A DNA stretch of 64,000 nucleotides from positions 56,393-120,392 of the forward strand of contig JAHDWJ010000005.1 in assembly GCA_023384415.1 (NCBI GenBank), in the 5' to 3' direction. The first letter of the stretch is position 1; each line of letters begins with the position of its first letter. The notes below the pieces were generated by a model. It saw nothing but the letters and a program-made list of their open reading frames with translations, made no database searches and had not been told where the DNA came from. A program made the translations under genes and the position numbers. The stretch comes from Anaerolineae bacterium (GTDB taxonomy: Bacteria; Chloroflexota; Anaerolineae; Promineifilales; Promineifilaceae). Shown piece after piece: positions 1-8,542 of this stretch.

Positions 1-533
1 ATTTCCTGAGGGGTATGGTGGGGGTCCAGATTGAGTACCTGGCCTGGTTCCAACCAGGCATCTAAAGGCAAATTGTTATCGCTCTGGGTGACGGTGAAGA
101 GGAAAAAGAGGGCCTGCCCTTCGTCATAAGCCAGGGGGTAATCCCGGTACCGGTGCTGGGGAATGGTGTCGGGGACGATTTTGTTTTGCTGCTGCCGGTA
201 AGCGGCCGCGATCATCGCCTTAAAAAAATCATTGGCTTTGGGCCGCTGCACAGAACGAAGCAGGGAGTAACTTTCTGCCTCATCAATCAGGACACAGAGG
301 CCGCTGTAATTGGCTAACCGGGCCAATGCGCTTAACCCGGTAAGCAGGTAAGCGATTTGCCGGGCGTTGTTGCCGACGGTGTAAATGCTGGGGAATTTGA
401 CCTCTTGGCGTAACCCTTTATTCATTAAAGACACCCGCCGACCCCCCATTAGCCAATCTAACCACGCTTTTTGCCGCCGGCCGGCCGCCAGATAATGCAG
501 GGCGTCCAGAGAGACGGTCAATAGAGTATCCAT
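1..533 (-). pseudogene. 5'-truncated DUF2791 (BrxD-like) ATPase, also cut by the window edge
   Basis: An open frame runs from ATG 533 to the window start (177 codons visible, no stop). It reads like the middle of a DUF2791 P-loop ATPase, the family that includes BREX BrxD: a segment with LAAGRRQKAWLDWLMGG, then a Walker B-like strand LCVLIDEAES, then RPKANDFFKAMI. The N-terminal Walker A half that these ATPases carry is absent. The DNA just upstream is a fragment of a dispersed repeat, and the apparent start codon lies inside that fragment. I therefore read this as a remnant whose 5' end was replaced by the repeat. It lies downstream of another DUF2791 ATPase on the same strand. A shorter independent protein cannot be ruled out. 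Confidence 0.6.
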
Positions 534-556
534 AGATGGCACAGATGAACACAGAT
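530..556 (-). repeat. Fragment of the dispersed DnaA-box palindrome family
   Basis: On the minus strand the stretch reads ATCTGTGTTCATCTGTG followed by CCATCTATGGATA. This matches the right half of the repeats at 28430, 33636, 37020 and 46045 (consensus ATCTGTGTTCATCTGTGACATCTGTGGATA), with a few substitutions. One of them creates the ATG used by the truncated ATPase frame. Confidence 0.7.
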
Positions 557-585
557 ATTCGCTGAATAAGTGTCGTCTGCTCTAA

Positions 586-915
586 TTAATCGTTGGTCAA
601 GGCCACAGCTTGTTTGCTACCTTGTTTTGACCAGGATGTTGGATAGACACCCTGAGCCATTTCCGAACCATATAAATGGTCAATCAGGTAATAACGTAGC
701 TCTTCTTCAGAAGCATCTGGATGTTTTGCCTGCATTTGCTGGTAAGTCAGAAATAAAACAGAACGGTTTAAGGCTGAGATAGCCTGAAGTTTGCGCCAGG
801 CGGGTACCGTGCGCCAATGTTCTAGAAGCATGACATCTATTTCTGGAGCGGTGTCCTGGTTTAGTTCTTGCCAGGTGGGCAGGTGGTGAAGTTCCCTCGG
901 CTGGTCAGGTTTCAT
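586..915 (-). CDS. Small hypothetical protein in the DUF2791 ATPase locus
   Basis: This 109-aa protein has no signal peptide or membrane segment. The central part (LNRSVLFLTYQQMQAKHPDAS, then EEELRYYL) resembles small proteins that carry a motif of the form R/KHPxxSEEEL and are often found beside nucleotidyltransferases or toxin-like genes in Chloroflexota and Cyanobacteria. I know that motif from general experience and have no named family for it. The gene starts 2 bp after the stop of the split DUF2791 ATPase, so it is probably cotranscribed with it. Its function is unknown. It appears intact while both ATPases around it look damaged. Confidence 0.6.
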   Translation of the reverse strand: MKPDQPRELHHLPTWQELNQDTAPEIDVMLLEHWRTVPAWRKLQAISALNRSVLFLTYQQMQAKHPDASEEELRYYLIDHLYGSEMAQGVYPTSWSKQGSKQAVALTND

Positions 916-917
916 GG

Positions 918-2195
918 TTAATAGGGGGCCGTTTCGCCCTCACTCAGGGCATCTACCTGACCGCGCACGATGGCTTTGGCCTCGTCTTCGGTGAGGGTGT
1001 GTTGGCCGCTGTGGTGCTGGCGGGCCAGCTCCATGACGAACGCTTTGATGAAGATGCGCCGATGGCTCACATCCAAGAACACATCACGGGCAATGTTAGC
1101 CAGGATAGCCGCATTGGCATATTGCACGGTGTGATCCAGGCTGGTGTTGAAGGCGAGTTCATAAATAGGGATGAGTTTCTCCCCAATCGCCAGCAGCAGG
1201 GCATCTTCGGCCAGGTCTAGCTGTTCGATGCTGATGAGGGGGCTGAAATGGTTGGCCCGTGAGAAGCGGCCAGGGGCACGGACGCGCTGCTGTAAAGCCG
1301 GGTAACGGGGCACGACTTCGTTGATGAATTGAGGGGGCACAGCGTAAACGAACATCGCTCCAGGCATCTCATCCCGGCAGCGATCAATCACTTCGCGTAA
1401 ATTGTCGGTGGCGATTTTCTCTGCCTTGCCGCCAATGCTGGCCATCCGGTCTACTTCATCGAATAAAAGGATGAGGCCGCTGTAGGAGAGGGTGCGGATA
1501 ATCTGAGCCAGGGAGCGTAACATGCGGAAGGCGTTGGGACGGGTGATTTTGCCGGTGACGCCCACATCACGCAAGGTTTTGGTGTCAGCGGGAGAAGTTG
1601 CACTGCCCATAAGCTAGCGGGAAAGGGCGTCTAGCCGCTCTTCTTGTTCCCGTATCAGGGCTTCAAAGTAGGCGAGGATGGCGGCTTTGTAAGAGGTGCT
1701 GTCTATCGCGGCCGCGTCCACTGTATCCACCAACGCTTTATAATACGGGTGTTTCAATGTTTCCAGGCTAATTTCTCCACCGACTACTCGTTGTAACGTT
1801 CCTTCCAGGAAACGGGGCAGCCCATATTCATCCGAAATCCCTTCTTCCGTTTCATGCCAGATGAGGTTGCGGGCCACCGCGGCATACACCTCACGCTGAT
1901 CATTATACGGAGTCTCCAGCGGGCTGAGGTCTACCTTAACAACGGCAAAATTGCGGCTCCAGGCGATGTCCCGCAAGCAGTAAAGGAAGTGGGATTTGCC
2001 ACTGCCATAATCGCCGATGACCATTTTGTACCCTGCTCCCCCGTGTTGCAGGTAGGAGTTGAGATAAAACTCATCCAGGGCATTAAGCAGCGAGCTGTTG
2101 CCGACATTAAAATATTGCACCCCTTTCTGTGGGGGAGTGCCAGAACTACCCAGCACTTCGATGATGTGGCGAGCGAGAGGTTGGGTGAGGGACAT
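918..2195 (-). pseudogene. DUF2791/BREX-type P-loop ATPase interrupted by an in-frame TAG
   Basis: Two open segments (2195-1614 and 1610-918) lie in the same frame, separated by TAG at 1614-1616. Read through, they give a protein of about 425 aa, a plausible length for a DUF2791 ATPase. The first segment has a Walker A at about residues 63-71 (GDYGSGKSH), followed by the family-typical AVVKVDLSP strand. The second has a Walker B strand, LILLFDEVDRM. DUF2791 proteins such as BrxC/BrxD are ATPases of BREX-like phage defence loci. Here ATP-binding and Walker B parts would be made as separate chains if both were translated (the second could start at ATG 1608-1610). The stop is a substitution-type change and not an indel. 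It could be a nonsense mutation, an assembly error or a genuine split gene. The neighbouring frames also look damaged. Confidence 0.75.
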
Positions 2196-2215
2196 AGGGG
2201 TTTACCTTTAGTTAT

Positions 2216-2280
2216 TAGTGTACTGGTGTATTGGTATATTAGTCATCAATACACCAGTACACCAATACACCAATACACTC
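2216..2280. repeat. 8-bp tandem repeats of the CACCAATA type, in inverted halves
   Basis: The left part reads GTACTGGTGTATTGGTATATT and the right part ACACCAGTACACCAATACACC, so octamer repeats of one strand face those of the other. The same octamer recurs at 11906-11936 and inside the gene at 49067. It fills the gap between the ATPase and its upstream neighbour. Confidence 0.8.
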
Positions 2281-3150
2281 TATACGTCTTCAAACGTTAC
2301 ATCCCCATAAAACTGCCCATCCAGACCATTCTCAGGCAGCCAGGCACTTTTAGTGGGGCTGTCGGCCTGGCTTTTGGTGGCCACGCCCAGGCGCAGGCGC
2401 AAGGGTTTGTTTTCCAGGGTGAGGGTGGGGCTTTCTTTAGCTGCTAACAGGTCACGAATGAAGAAGTGGCGTTCGTAATCTTTGAAATTTTGTCGGGAAG
2501 GGGCGTTCCAGAAACGGGCTGACTGCCGGTTTAGTACCAGTTTACCGTAAACGTCAATCAGGTTAAGCCGGCCGCCTGATGGGTAGCGGCCACCCCGATT
2601 GAGGCGTTCGTCAATTAAATCTTGCCACGCCTTGTGGAGTTCGGTCAGGAAGGCCGGAACATCCGTTTGCCGCCCCATGATTAATTTTTGTTGCTGTTGG
2701 TACGCTTTGAGCAGGCCAGAGACGGAGAGGGGCTGCGGCCGCGTCAGGGGTTCTTTGCCATAAAACCATTGCGCTTTACGGGCAGCCACATCTACATGCA
2801 AAATCAGCCCATTGACCAGCAGGGTAGGCGGGCAACCCCCTACTGTTTGTCCTTGGGCCTCAAACGCTTCTTTGAGATCATGGGCAAAGGCGAAGGCCAG
2901 ATCATCCAAAGCCTGCTGGGTAGCGGCGTGGAACAGGTCGTTGGCTTGTTGCAGGGTGGGGGAATCCAGGAGAGCGGCCGCGCTGTCTAATTTAGCGGCC
3001 GCTTTGTGCATGGCCAGGGCTTCCGGCTTTTCTTCTGCGGCCAGGCGCAAGGCGGCTTTGAGCGACCCACTGGCCGCCTGAAACGCTTTTAATTGACGGC
3101 GTGATCTCAGACGCGGCCGCTTGTAACTGGCTCAATAATAGGTCATTCAT
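2280..3150 (-). pseudogene. Hypothetical protein of the DUF2791 locus, probable frameshift near its start
   Basis: The frame from 3050 (TTG) down to 2280 encodes about 256 aa and stays open upstream to about 3132, but has no ATG there. A different frame starts at ATG 3150 (MNDLLLSQLQAAAS). Joining that start to the downstream frame near 3105-3120 gives a continuous Ala-rich helical N-terminus, so I infer a one-base indel close to the GCGGCCGC at 3113. The N-terminal third looks like a coiled coil (AAAKLDSAAALL). The C-terminal half is mixed and contains YERHFFIRDLL. I do not recognise the family. It lies upstream of the ATPase in the same direction, separated only by octamer repeats, and probably belongs to the same system. 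Confidence 0.5.
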
Positions 3151-3445
3151 ACGCTTAGTTGCCTGCAATCAGGGTTGAATCATGCACCCTGAATTGTAAT
3201 GACGGGGTCAAGAGGGTGCAACTATCGTCTTGGCGATTTCAAAATAACTTCGAGGGCTGCCAGCCACCCACTGCTTGTTCAATTGATTTGCCGACAGGTC
3301 AACTAAGAACCTTGCATATACGGCCTAAAATTTAGGGCTTTGCGATTGTGGGGGGGGACATACGATAGGGTTGGCCTGGTGCCTGCCTGGTCCGAGGCAA
3401 CTACCAGGGTATGCCCCTACGTCTGGTGTCAACCCTCTAAATTCC
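3151..3445. other. Intergenic region with a hairpin-prone repeat
   Basis: No gene is seen. The part around 3354-3424 reads, on the minus strand, as a GTAGGGGCATACC...GCCTCGG...CCAGGCAGGCACC segment. This is the style of the GC-rich hairpin repeats that end in 'GCCCCTACG' in many environmental genomes. A near-palindrome CCTAAAATTTAGG lies at about 3325. It separates the damaged ATPase locus from the 3' end of the ABC exporter. Confidence 0.4.
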
Positions 3446-5275
3446 TCAAGAGCCTGTTAACGCGGCCGCAACCTCAGCTTCCACCTCCGCTTCAATGCGG
3501 GATTGTAACTCATACAACTGCTGGAACGGGCCTGGCTGGGCCAGTAAATCATCTGGGGAGCCGCTCTGGGCGATACGCCCTTTGTCCAGCACCAGCACCA
3601 AATCCGCCTCCATGAGGGTTTGCACCCGGTGGGCGATGATGATGGTGGTGCGCCCCGGCATCAGCTGCAGCAGGGCGTCACGAATAGCCGCTTCTGTTTC
3701 CGTGTCCACTGATGAGGTAGCATCATCCAGAATGAGGATGCGGGGGTTTTTGAGGAAGGTGCGGGCCAGGGTGACACGCTGCTTTTGCCCCCCGGAGAGG
3801 GTGACACCACGCTCCCCAACCAGGGTGTTATACCCATCGGGGAAGGAAAGGATGACCTCGTGAATGGCGGCGGCCTGCGCGGCCGCGATCATCTCCTCAT
3901 CACTCACGGCCCGGTCTACCCCATAGGTGATATTTTCCCGGATGGTGCGGGAGAAGAGGAATGGCTCCTGCTGTACCAGCCCAATTTGTTGGCGCAGGGT
4001 ACGGCGGGGGTAATCCCGTAATTCCACGCCATCGAGCAGGATGCGGCCGCTACTGTAATCATAAAAACGGAGCAGCAAATTGACCAGGGTACTCTTGCCT
4101 GATCCGGTCGGGCCGGTGATGGCTAACACCTGCCCAGCTTTCAGGTCAAAGCTAATATCTTGCAGCACCACCGCCTCTTCTGGGGCATAAGCAAAATTGA
4201 CCTGCTCAAAGGTGATCTCCCCGCGCAGCGATCCTTTTAGTTGATAGCTGCCCGCCAGCAGCGGCTCCCGCTCCTGCCGGATAATCTCGGCCACCCGGCT
4301 GAAAGAGACCACCCCCATAGACATTTGCACGATGAGCCGTCCCAGGTTACGCAGCGGCCAGATCAACCAGATGAGCAGGCCGACATAGGCCAGATAAGTG
4401 CCAATGGTGATGTCGCCGCGAATGGCCATCATCGCTCCAGTGAAAAAGCCAAAGAGCATCTGGAAGCCAACGATGATGTCGGTGGTAGGCCAGAAGATGG
4501 CGTGCCAAAGCAGCAGCCGTTGGCCCCGCTGGAACCGCTCTCTGTTTTCAATGGCGAACTTTTCCTGCTCATATTGCTGCCGGGCAAACGCTTTGACGAC
4601 GCGGATGCCGGTTAGATTTTCTTGCAGGACGGTAGAAAGTTTGGCTTCTTGCTCCTGAAATTTTTCGTATAATGCTTCAATGCGCCGGAAGAACCAGATG
4701 GAAACAACGAAAACGGCGGGCATGATGATGACGGATGACCAGGCCAACCGGGGGCTGAGGGTCATAATGGCGGTGAAGTTGACGATGAACAGGAAAGCGA
4801 TACGGCCGGCCCCGATGCCTTCTTCGGCAAAGAAGCGGCGCAGGGCTTCCACATCAGAGGTGGCCCGCTGGATGAGTTCGCCGGTGGGGGTTTTGTCATG
4901 GTAGGTGAAGGTGAGCCGCTGGATGTGGTCATACAGATAATCACGCAGCCGGATAGTGACCCCTTCGGCGGCCGCGGCCGCCCAGCGCCCACTGAGAAAG
5001 GTAAACAGTCCTTCCATGAGAGCCAGCCCCAAAAAGCTGAGGGCAACCCAGGGCAGCCGATTAGCCACATTGGGTTGGGTCAACACGTCATCAACAAAAA
5101 ATTGGATGAGGTAGTAGAAGGCGGTGCGGGACGCGGCCGCGAAGGCTACACTGATATTGGCTACCAGGTAAAGCAGCCGAAAACCATAGAGCAGTCGCCA
5201 CAAACCGGCCACTCGACCATTGGCGACAACGTGTTGAAAATCAAGTGGGGGACCAGAAACGGATTGGTTAGACAT
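3446..5275 (-). CDS. ABC exporter, fused permease and ATPase
   Basis: A 609-aa half-transporter of the MdlB/LmrA type, expected to act as a dimer in the cytoplasmic membrane and export an unknown substrate. The first 330 residues hold about six membrane helices. The ATPase domain has Walker A GPTGSGKST at about residue 388, signature LSGGQKQR near 490, and Walker B ILILDDATSSVD near 512 followed by the H-loop IIIAHR. I chose ATG 5275 (MSNQSVSG) over the longer frame from 5389, because the 38 extra residues look like translated upstream DNA and the family normally begins shortly before the first helix. No substrate-binding protein or partner half-transporter is adjacent, so the substrate cannot be inferred. 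It carries several GCGGCCGC copies, two of them overlapping in the Ala-rich stretch AAAAAEG. Confidence 0.93.
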   Translation of the reverse strand: MSNQSVSGPPLDFQHVVANGRVAGLWRLLYGFRLLYLVANISVAFAAASRTAFYYLIQFFVDDVLTQPNVANRLPWVALSFLGLALMEGLFTFLSGRWAAAAAEGVTIRLRDYLYDHIQRLTFTYHDKTPTGELIQRATSDVEALRRFFAEEGIGAGRIAFLFIVNFTAIMTLSPRLAWSSVIIMPAVFVVSIWFFRRIEALYEKFQEQEAKLSTVLQENLTGIRVVKAFARQQYEQEKFAIENRERFQRGQRLLLWHAIFWPTTDIIVGFQMLFGFFTGAMMAIRGDITIGTYLAYVGLLIWLIWPLRNLGRLIVQMSMGVVSFSRVAEIIRQEREPLLAGSYQLKGSLRGEITFEQVNFAYAPEEAVVLQDISFDLKAGQVLAITGPTGSGKSTLVNLLLRFYDYSSGRILLDGVELRDYPRRTLRQQIGLVQQEPFLFSRTIRENITYGVDRAVSDEEMIAAAQAAAIHEVILSFPDGYNTLVGERGVTLSGGQKQRVTLARTFLKNPRILILDDATSSVDTETEAAIRDALLQLMPGRTTIIIAHRVQTLMEADLVLVLDKGRIAQSGSPDDLLAQPGPFQQLYELQSRIEAEVEAEVAAALTGS

Positions 5276-5424
5276 ACGTGGCAACTGAGGAACCGTCTTA
5301 AAGTTGAACAAATGTAGCGAATTATAACACGGCAGCAGAACAAAAGTAAGCAAAGTGGCGGAGTGATTGGCATACTTCGGCACTCGCAAACGTATCCTTT
5401 GTAAACTGTGTGAACTGGCTTTCT

Positions 5425-7113
5425 TTACCGGGGATCATGTTCAATCAAAATAACCGGTCGGCCGCCGATAGCGTATAGAGTGGGGTCCCAAGGGGCGTTC
5501 AGGTTGGTAGCGCCGGGCAAGGGGATATGGTAGACCCCGTTCGATGGAGTAATCGTTTGGGTCAGGCCATCGGGATAGACCAGCAGGGCACTGCTGCTAG
5601 TGGCTGTGATAACGGCAGTTTGGGCCACCCCAAACCGTGCCCACATGCCGACAATCCGGTTGCCGGTGTGTGGTTGATAAAAAGCGATCCATTCCTGCGG
5701 CCCATTGACCGGGTCAGACCCCCCTGGCCGCAAACGCCAATATGGCTGCACATCCCGAAAATAGGTGGTTAACACCTGGTAGGCGGTCATCGCCGGGCGG
5801 GGTGTTTCGGGCTGCGGATGTTGGCGAAAACAGGCGGCATCGGTGGGGTTACGGTACAGGCCAAACGCATCTCCCGCACAGATAGGATATTCCGGCAAGC
5901 CACATAGCTCTCCATTGTGGGGCGGGAAATCAGTGCCGCCGGGTTGGTTGCCGCAGCCATCATACAGTTGGAAATGGAAAATGGTGGTGGCTCCAGCATA
6001 CGTCCCATAAAAGGCACTCTGGATGATGAAATCGGCTTGTTCGCTCATGGTGGCCCGGTATGGGCTGTCAGGAACCCAAATGGGGCCAGGGTAATCGTTC
6101 CAGGCGGGGACACCGCTTTCATTGACCCAGATTGGCTTGTTAAACCCGTGAGCTTGCTGGCTGTTTTTGGCCCGGAAGACGTGGTACCAGGTGCGCCAGG
6201 CGTAAAAATAGTTGTGGGTGGCTAAAATGTCATGAAAGTAGCCTGATTGGCTAGCCTGGGGATCGTCCTCGTATATGTCCAGAACTTCGGCGTAAAAGGA
6301 GAGGTGTGCCCCGTCATTGGCCAGTCCACCGAAGAGGATTTGTGCGGCCGCGTCCCCTTGTTTGGCTGCCAGGTACCCCACCTTCAGCAGTCGGGCATAA
6401 TCATCCACTGACCCGTCCCAGAAAAAGGGCAAATCTGGCTCATTCCACATTTCCCAATGGGTGATGCCTACGCCGGCGGGCCAATTTTGGGCCTGGGCCA
6501 GAATGCCGCCTGGTTTGTATCGGTTGACAGTGGCGAAGACAAACCTGGCCCACACATTGGCCGGGTTGATCTGTTTGCCAGGGCCGGGAATATCGGTGCC
6601 ATCGGTGAAGACGGGAGTATAGAGGCCAATGGGGGTGGCGGTATTGATCTGGCTCAGGCCGTTGGCAACAGGGCTGAGGCTGCTGCGGGTTGCCCAGGAG
6701 TCCGGGTTGTTGAGGTTGGTGGTGTAAAAGCCGGGTGTGCCCAGCAGGATGGCGTTGATATGGAAACCAGCGGCGATGTCTCCGATGGCGGCCGCGTCCT
6801 GGTTGTTCCAGCTAAACTGACCTGGTGTTTGCTCAATAAAATGCCAATACATAGGCCAGCGATCCCACTTAGCCCCCGTTATTTGGGCATTGGCTAACTG
6901 CTGAGGATCCGCACGGTCTTCGGCGGCGTTGATAAAGCTGATGCCATAAGCGGGAATGCCTGTGGGACCAGATAGCGTTGCCTGACGTGCCAGCACCGGC
7001 AGATAAACGAAGTTATCACTCTGGGAAGCCGCCCCAGTCTGGCTGATGAGGAGAATGAGCAGGCTAAGGCTGCTGAACCAGATAAGATGGTACAGGTGAT
7101 GTTTTTTCATCAT
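5425..7113 (-). CDS. Secreted clan GH-A glycoside hydrolase-like protein
   Basis: A 562-aa protein with an N-terminal signal peptide (WFSSLSLLILLISQTGAAS). Directly after it comes NFVYLPVLAR, a version of the YLPxxxR motif that recurs in secreted proteins of this window. The core looks like a (beta/alpha)8 clan GH-A enzyme. WEMWNEPD (Glu near residue 224) fits the acid/base of GH5/GH39-like enzymes, and WVNESG (Glu near 333) fits the nucleophile strand. The spacing of about 110 residues is in the normal range. It probably acts on an extracellular beta-glycoside; the specificity cannot be read. The gene stands alone, with an intrinsic terminator of the upstream gene just before it. Assignment to GH39 or GH5 needs a profile search. 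Confidence 0.7.
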   Translation of the reverse strand: MMKKHHLYHLIWFSSLSLLILLISQTGAASQSDNFVYLPVLARQATLSGPTGIPAYGISFINAAEDRADPQQLANAQITGAKWDRWPMYWHFIEQTPGQFSWNNQDAAAIGDIAAGFHINAILLGTPGFYTTNLNNPDSWATRSSLSPVANGLSQINTATPIGLYTPVFTDGTDIPGPGKQINPANVWARFVFATVNRYKPGGILAQAQNWPAGVGITHWEMWNEPDLPFFWDGSVDDYARLLKVGYLAAKQGDAAAQILFGGLANDGAHLSFYAEVLDIYEDDPQASQSGYFHDILATHNYFYAWRTWYHVFRAKNSQQAHGFNKPIWVNESGVPAWNDYPGPIWVPDSPYRATMSEQADFIIQSAFYGTYAGATTIFHFQLYDGCGNQPGGTDFPPHNGELCGLPEYPICAGDAFGLYRNPTDAACFRQHPQPETPRPAMTAYQVLTTYFRDVQPYWRLRPGGSDPVNGPQEWIAFYQPHTGNRIVGMWARFGVAQTAVITATSSSALLVYPDGLTQTITPSNGVYHIPLPGATNLNAPWDPTLYAIGGRPVILIEHDPR

Positions 7114-7122
7114 GATGAGAAG

Positions 7123-7158
7123 AAAAAGACCCGACGCGGCCGCAATGCCGGTCGGGTC
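7123..7158 (-). terminator. Intrinsic terminator after the SPFH gene
   Basis: On the minus strand GACCCGAC (7158-7151) pairs with GTCGGGTC (7135-7128) around a loop that contains a GCGGCCGC copy, followed at once by TTTTTCTTCTC. It ends transcription coming from the SPFH operon before the glycoside hydrolase gene. The terminator loop hosts the iterated palindrome. Confidence 0.75.
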
Positions 7159-7219
7159 CTCCTAAACCCAAACGAAGTTTCTGAGGTTATTTGTAACCAG
7201 TAACCCTCTCTGGTGACAC

Positions 7220-7276
7220 AACCTTCCGAAGGTTTCGTGGCCAATGATCACCAGTGGAGAAAAGCTTCGGAAGGTT
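7220..7276. repeat. 12-bp inverted repeat downstream of the SPFH gene
   Basis: AACCTTCCGAAG (7220-7231) is the exact reverse complement of CTTCGGAAGGTT (7265-7276), with 33 nt between. It sits just downstream of the SPFH stop and upstream of the terminator. No U-tract follows, so it is more likely an RNA 3'-end structure or a repeat than a second terminator. Confidence 0.7.
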
Positions 7277-7295
7277 TAATAGTTACGGGTATTTT

Positions 7296-8402
7296 TTAAC
7301 CAGCCAGGAACTCATCCAGGGCAGCTTTAGAAATACGATAAGAAGCCCCGATTTTGCGGGCTTTAAGGTCGCCAGCTTCAATGGCGGCGACAATATCAGC
7401 TTCATCAACCTGGACAATCGCGGCCGCTTGAGCGGGGGTCATCACATCCGGTGTTCCCGCTGCGGCTGGAGGTGTGGCTGGGGCGGCGGCGGGTGCGGCT
7501 GGAGGTGGGGCTTGTTGCGCGGCTGCAGCTGCGGCCGCCTGCTGCTGCATCATCTGCTGCTGCATCATCTGCTGCTGCATCATCTGCTGTTGCATAGCTG
7601 ACATACCCATCATGCCCATACCAGTTTCGGCCAGACCACCACCGGCGGTATTTTGGGCGGCGGCCATACCCACATCCAGGGTTTTCATCTGGGTGTAGCT
7701 GGTGCCATACCCCATGCGGGTCACAATTTCCAACGAATTGGGATGCAGCCCCAGGCGAATATTAAAGGCCACCAACACCATGCCAATGGCATCGAATTCC
7801 GATTGGAGCAGCCCTACCAGCAAATCATTTAAATCTTTAGAGAATGATTGGATTTGAGCCGGGCCGAGATTTTTGGCGTTGACCAGTTCACTCAGCTTAT
7901 CTTGCAGCATGACGCCCAACATTGGGTCTAAACGATCTTTGAGTTGGGGCAGACGAACACTGTCGCGCATCGCATCCATAGCCTGAAGGAAACGCCACGG
8001 GTCTTTCACTTTGGCGACATAGGTGCCATTGCCGACGATGGCATAGGCCCCGGCGGCCGTGTTGGGGCTTTCGGCGATGATGGGTTGGGCCGTGCCCCAC
8101 TTAAAGGTCATATCGGCTGCTTTCAGATAATAGACATCGGCGGTGAAGACATTGGCCCCACCAAACAACCCTTTCTCCAGAAAGTCAGTGAGCCAGGGGA
8201 TATTGGCGGTGGTGAGAACATGGGTGCCAGGCTGGAAAGTGCCCAGGGCTTTCCCTCCCCGCACAAATACGGCTATCTCATTGGGGTTGACAATACAGGG
8301 AGACCCCAGCTTTATATCACCCAGCCCCCCTTGGGGGAATTTGCGGACGATCTCATCATTTAGCCAGGAATCAATTGCGACACGATCAAAAACTTTAGCC
8401 AT
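7296..8402 (-). CDS. SPFH/virion-core-like protein with a C-terminal excisionase-type HTH
   Basis: A 368-aa protein. Residues 1 to about 230 match the SPFH branch often called 'virion core protein' or YdjI-like: an N-terminal region with IVNPNEIAVFVRGGK and GTFQPGTHVL, then helical DRLDPMLGVMLQDKLSELV. A repeat of MMQQQ units follows at about 267-285, and then an Ala/Pro-rich linker. The last 50 residues (VMTPAQAAAIVQVDEADIVAAIEAGDLKARKI) look like the MerR/excisionase HTH_17 fold, including YRISKAALDEFL. Relatives usually end in a zinc ribbon or a SHOCT-like element, so the DNA-binding-type tail is unusual. There is no signal peptide. It probably forms an operon with the helical protein at 8543-9085 upstream. 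Confidence 0.8.
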   Translation of the reverse strand: MAKVFDRVAIDSWLNDEIVRKFPQGGLGDIKLGSPCIVNPNEIAVFVRGGKALGTFQPGTHVLTTANIPWLTDFLEKGLFGGANVFTADVYYLKAADMTFKWGTAQPIIAESPNTAAGAYAIVGNGTYVAKVKDPWRFLQAMDAMRDSVRLPQLKDRLDPMLGVMLQDKLSELVNAKNLGPAQIQSFSKDLNDLLVGLLQSEFDAIGMVLVAFNIRLGLHPNSLEIVTRMGYGTSYTQMKTLDVGMAAAQNTAGGGLAETGMGMMGMSAMQQQMMQQQMMQQQMMQQQAAAAAAAQQAPPPAAPAAAPATPPAAAGTPDVMTPAQAAAIVQVDEADIVAAIEAGDLKARKIGASYRISKAALDEFLAG

Positions 8403-8421
8403 AATCTCTCTCCTTTGGGGA

Positions 8422-8458
8422 TAAGGACTGAGGACTGAGTGCTGAGGAGTGAGTAAGG
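8422..8458. repeat. 7-bp tandem repeat (GGACTGA type)
   Basis: Reads GGACTGAGGACTGAGTGCTGA and then GGAGTGAGT, i.e. degenerate heptamers between the SPFH gene and its upstream neighbour. It is of the same style as the GGAGACT heptamers at 11338, 11843 and 52243. Confidence 0.75.
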
Positions 8459-8542
8459 TTTCCCAGTTCAGTGCCTATATGTTTTGTTTTGTAACTGCTC
8501 AGGTCGGTTTCCTGAACTTGCCAAAGCGGGCACAGTCAGGAA

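Noticed and set aside
7474-7698. Plus-strand Ala/Cys-rich frame opposite the SPFH gene
   Set aside because: It is the mirror of the MMQQQ and Ala/Pro-rich repeats of the real gene on the other strand.
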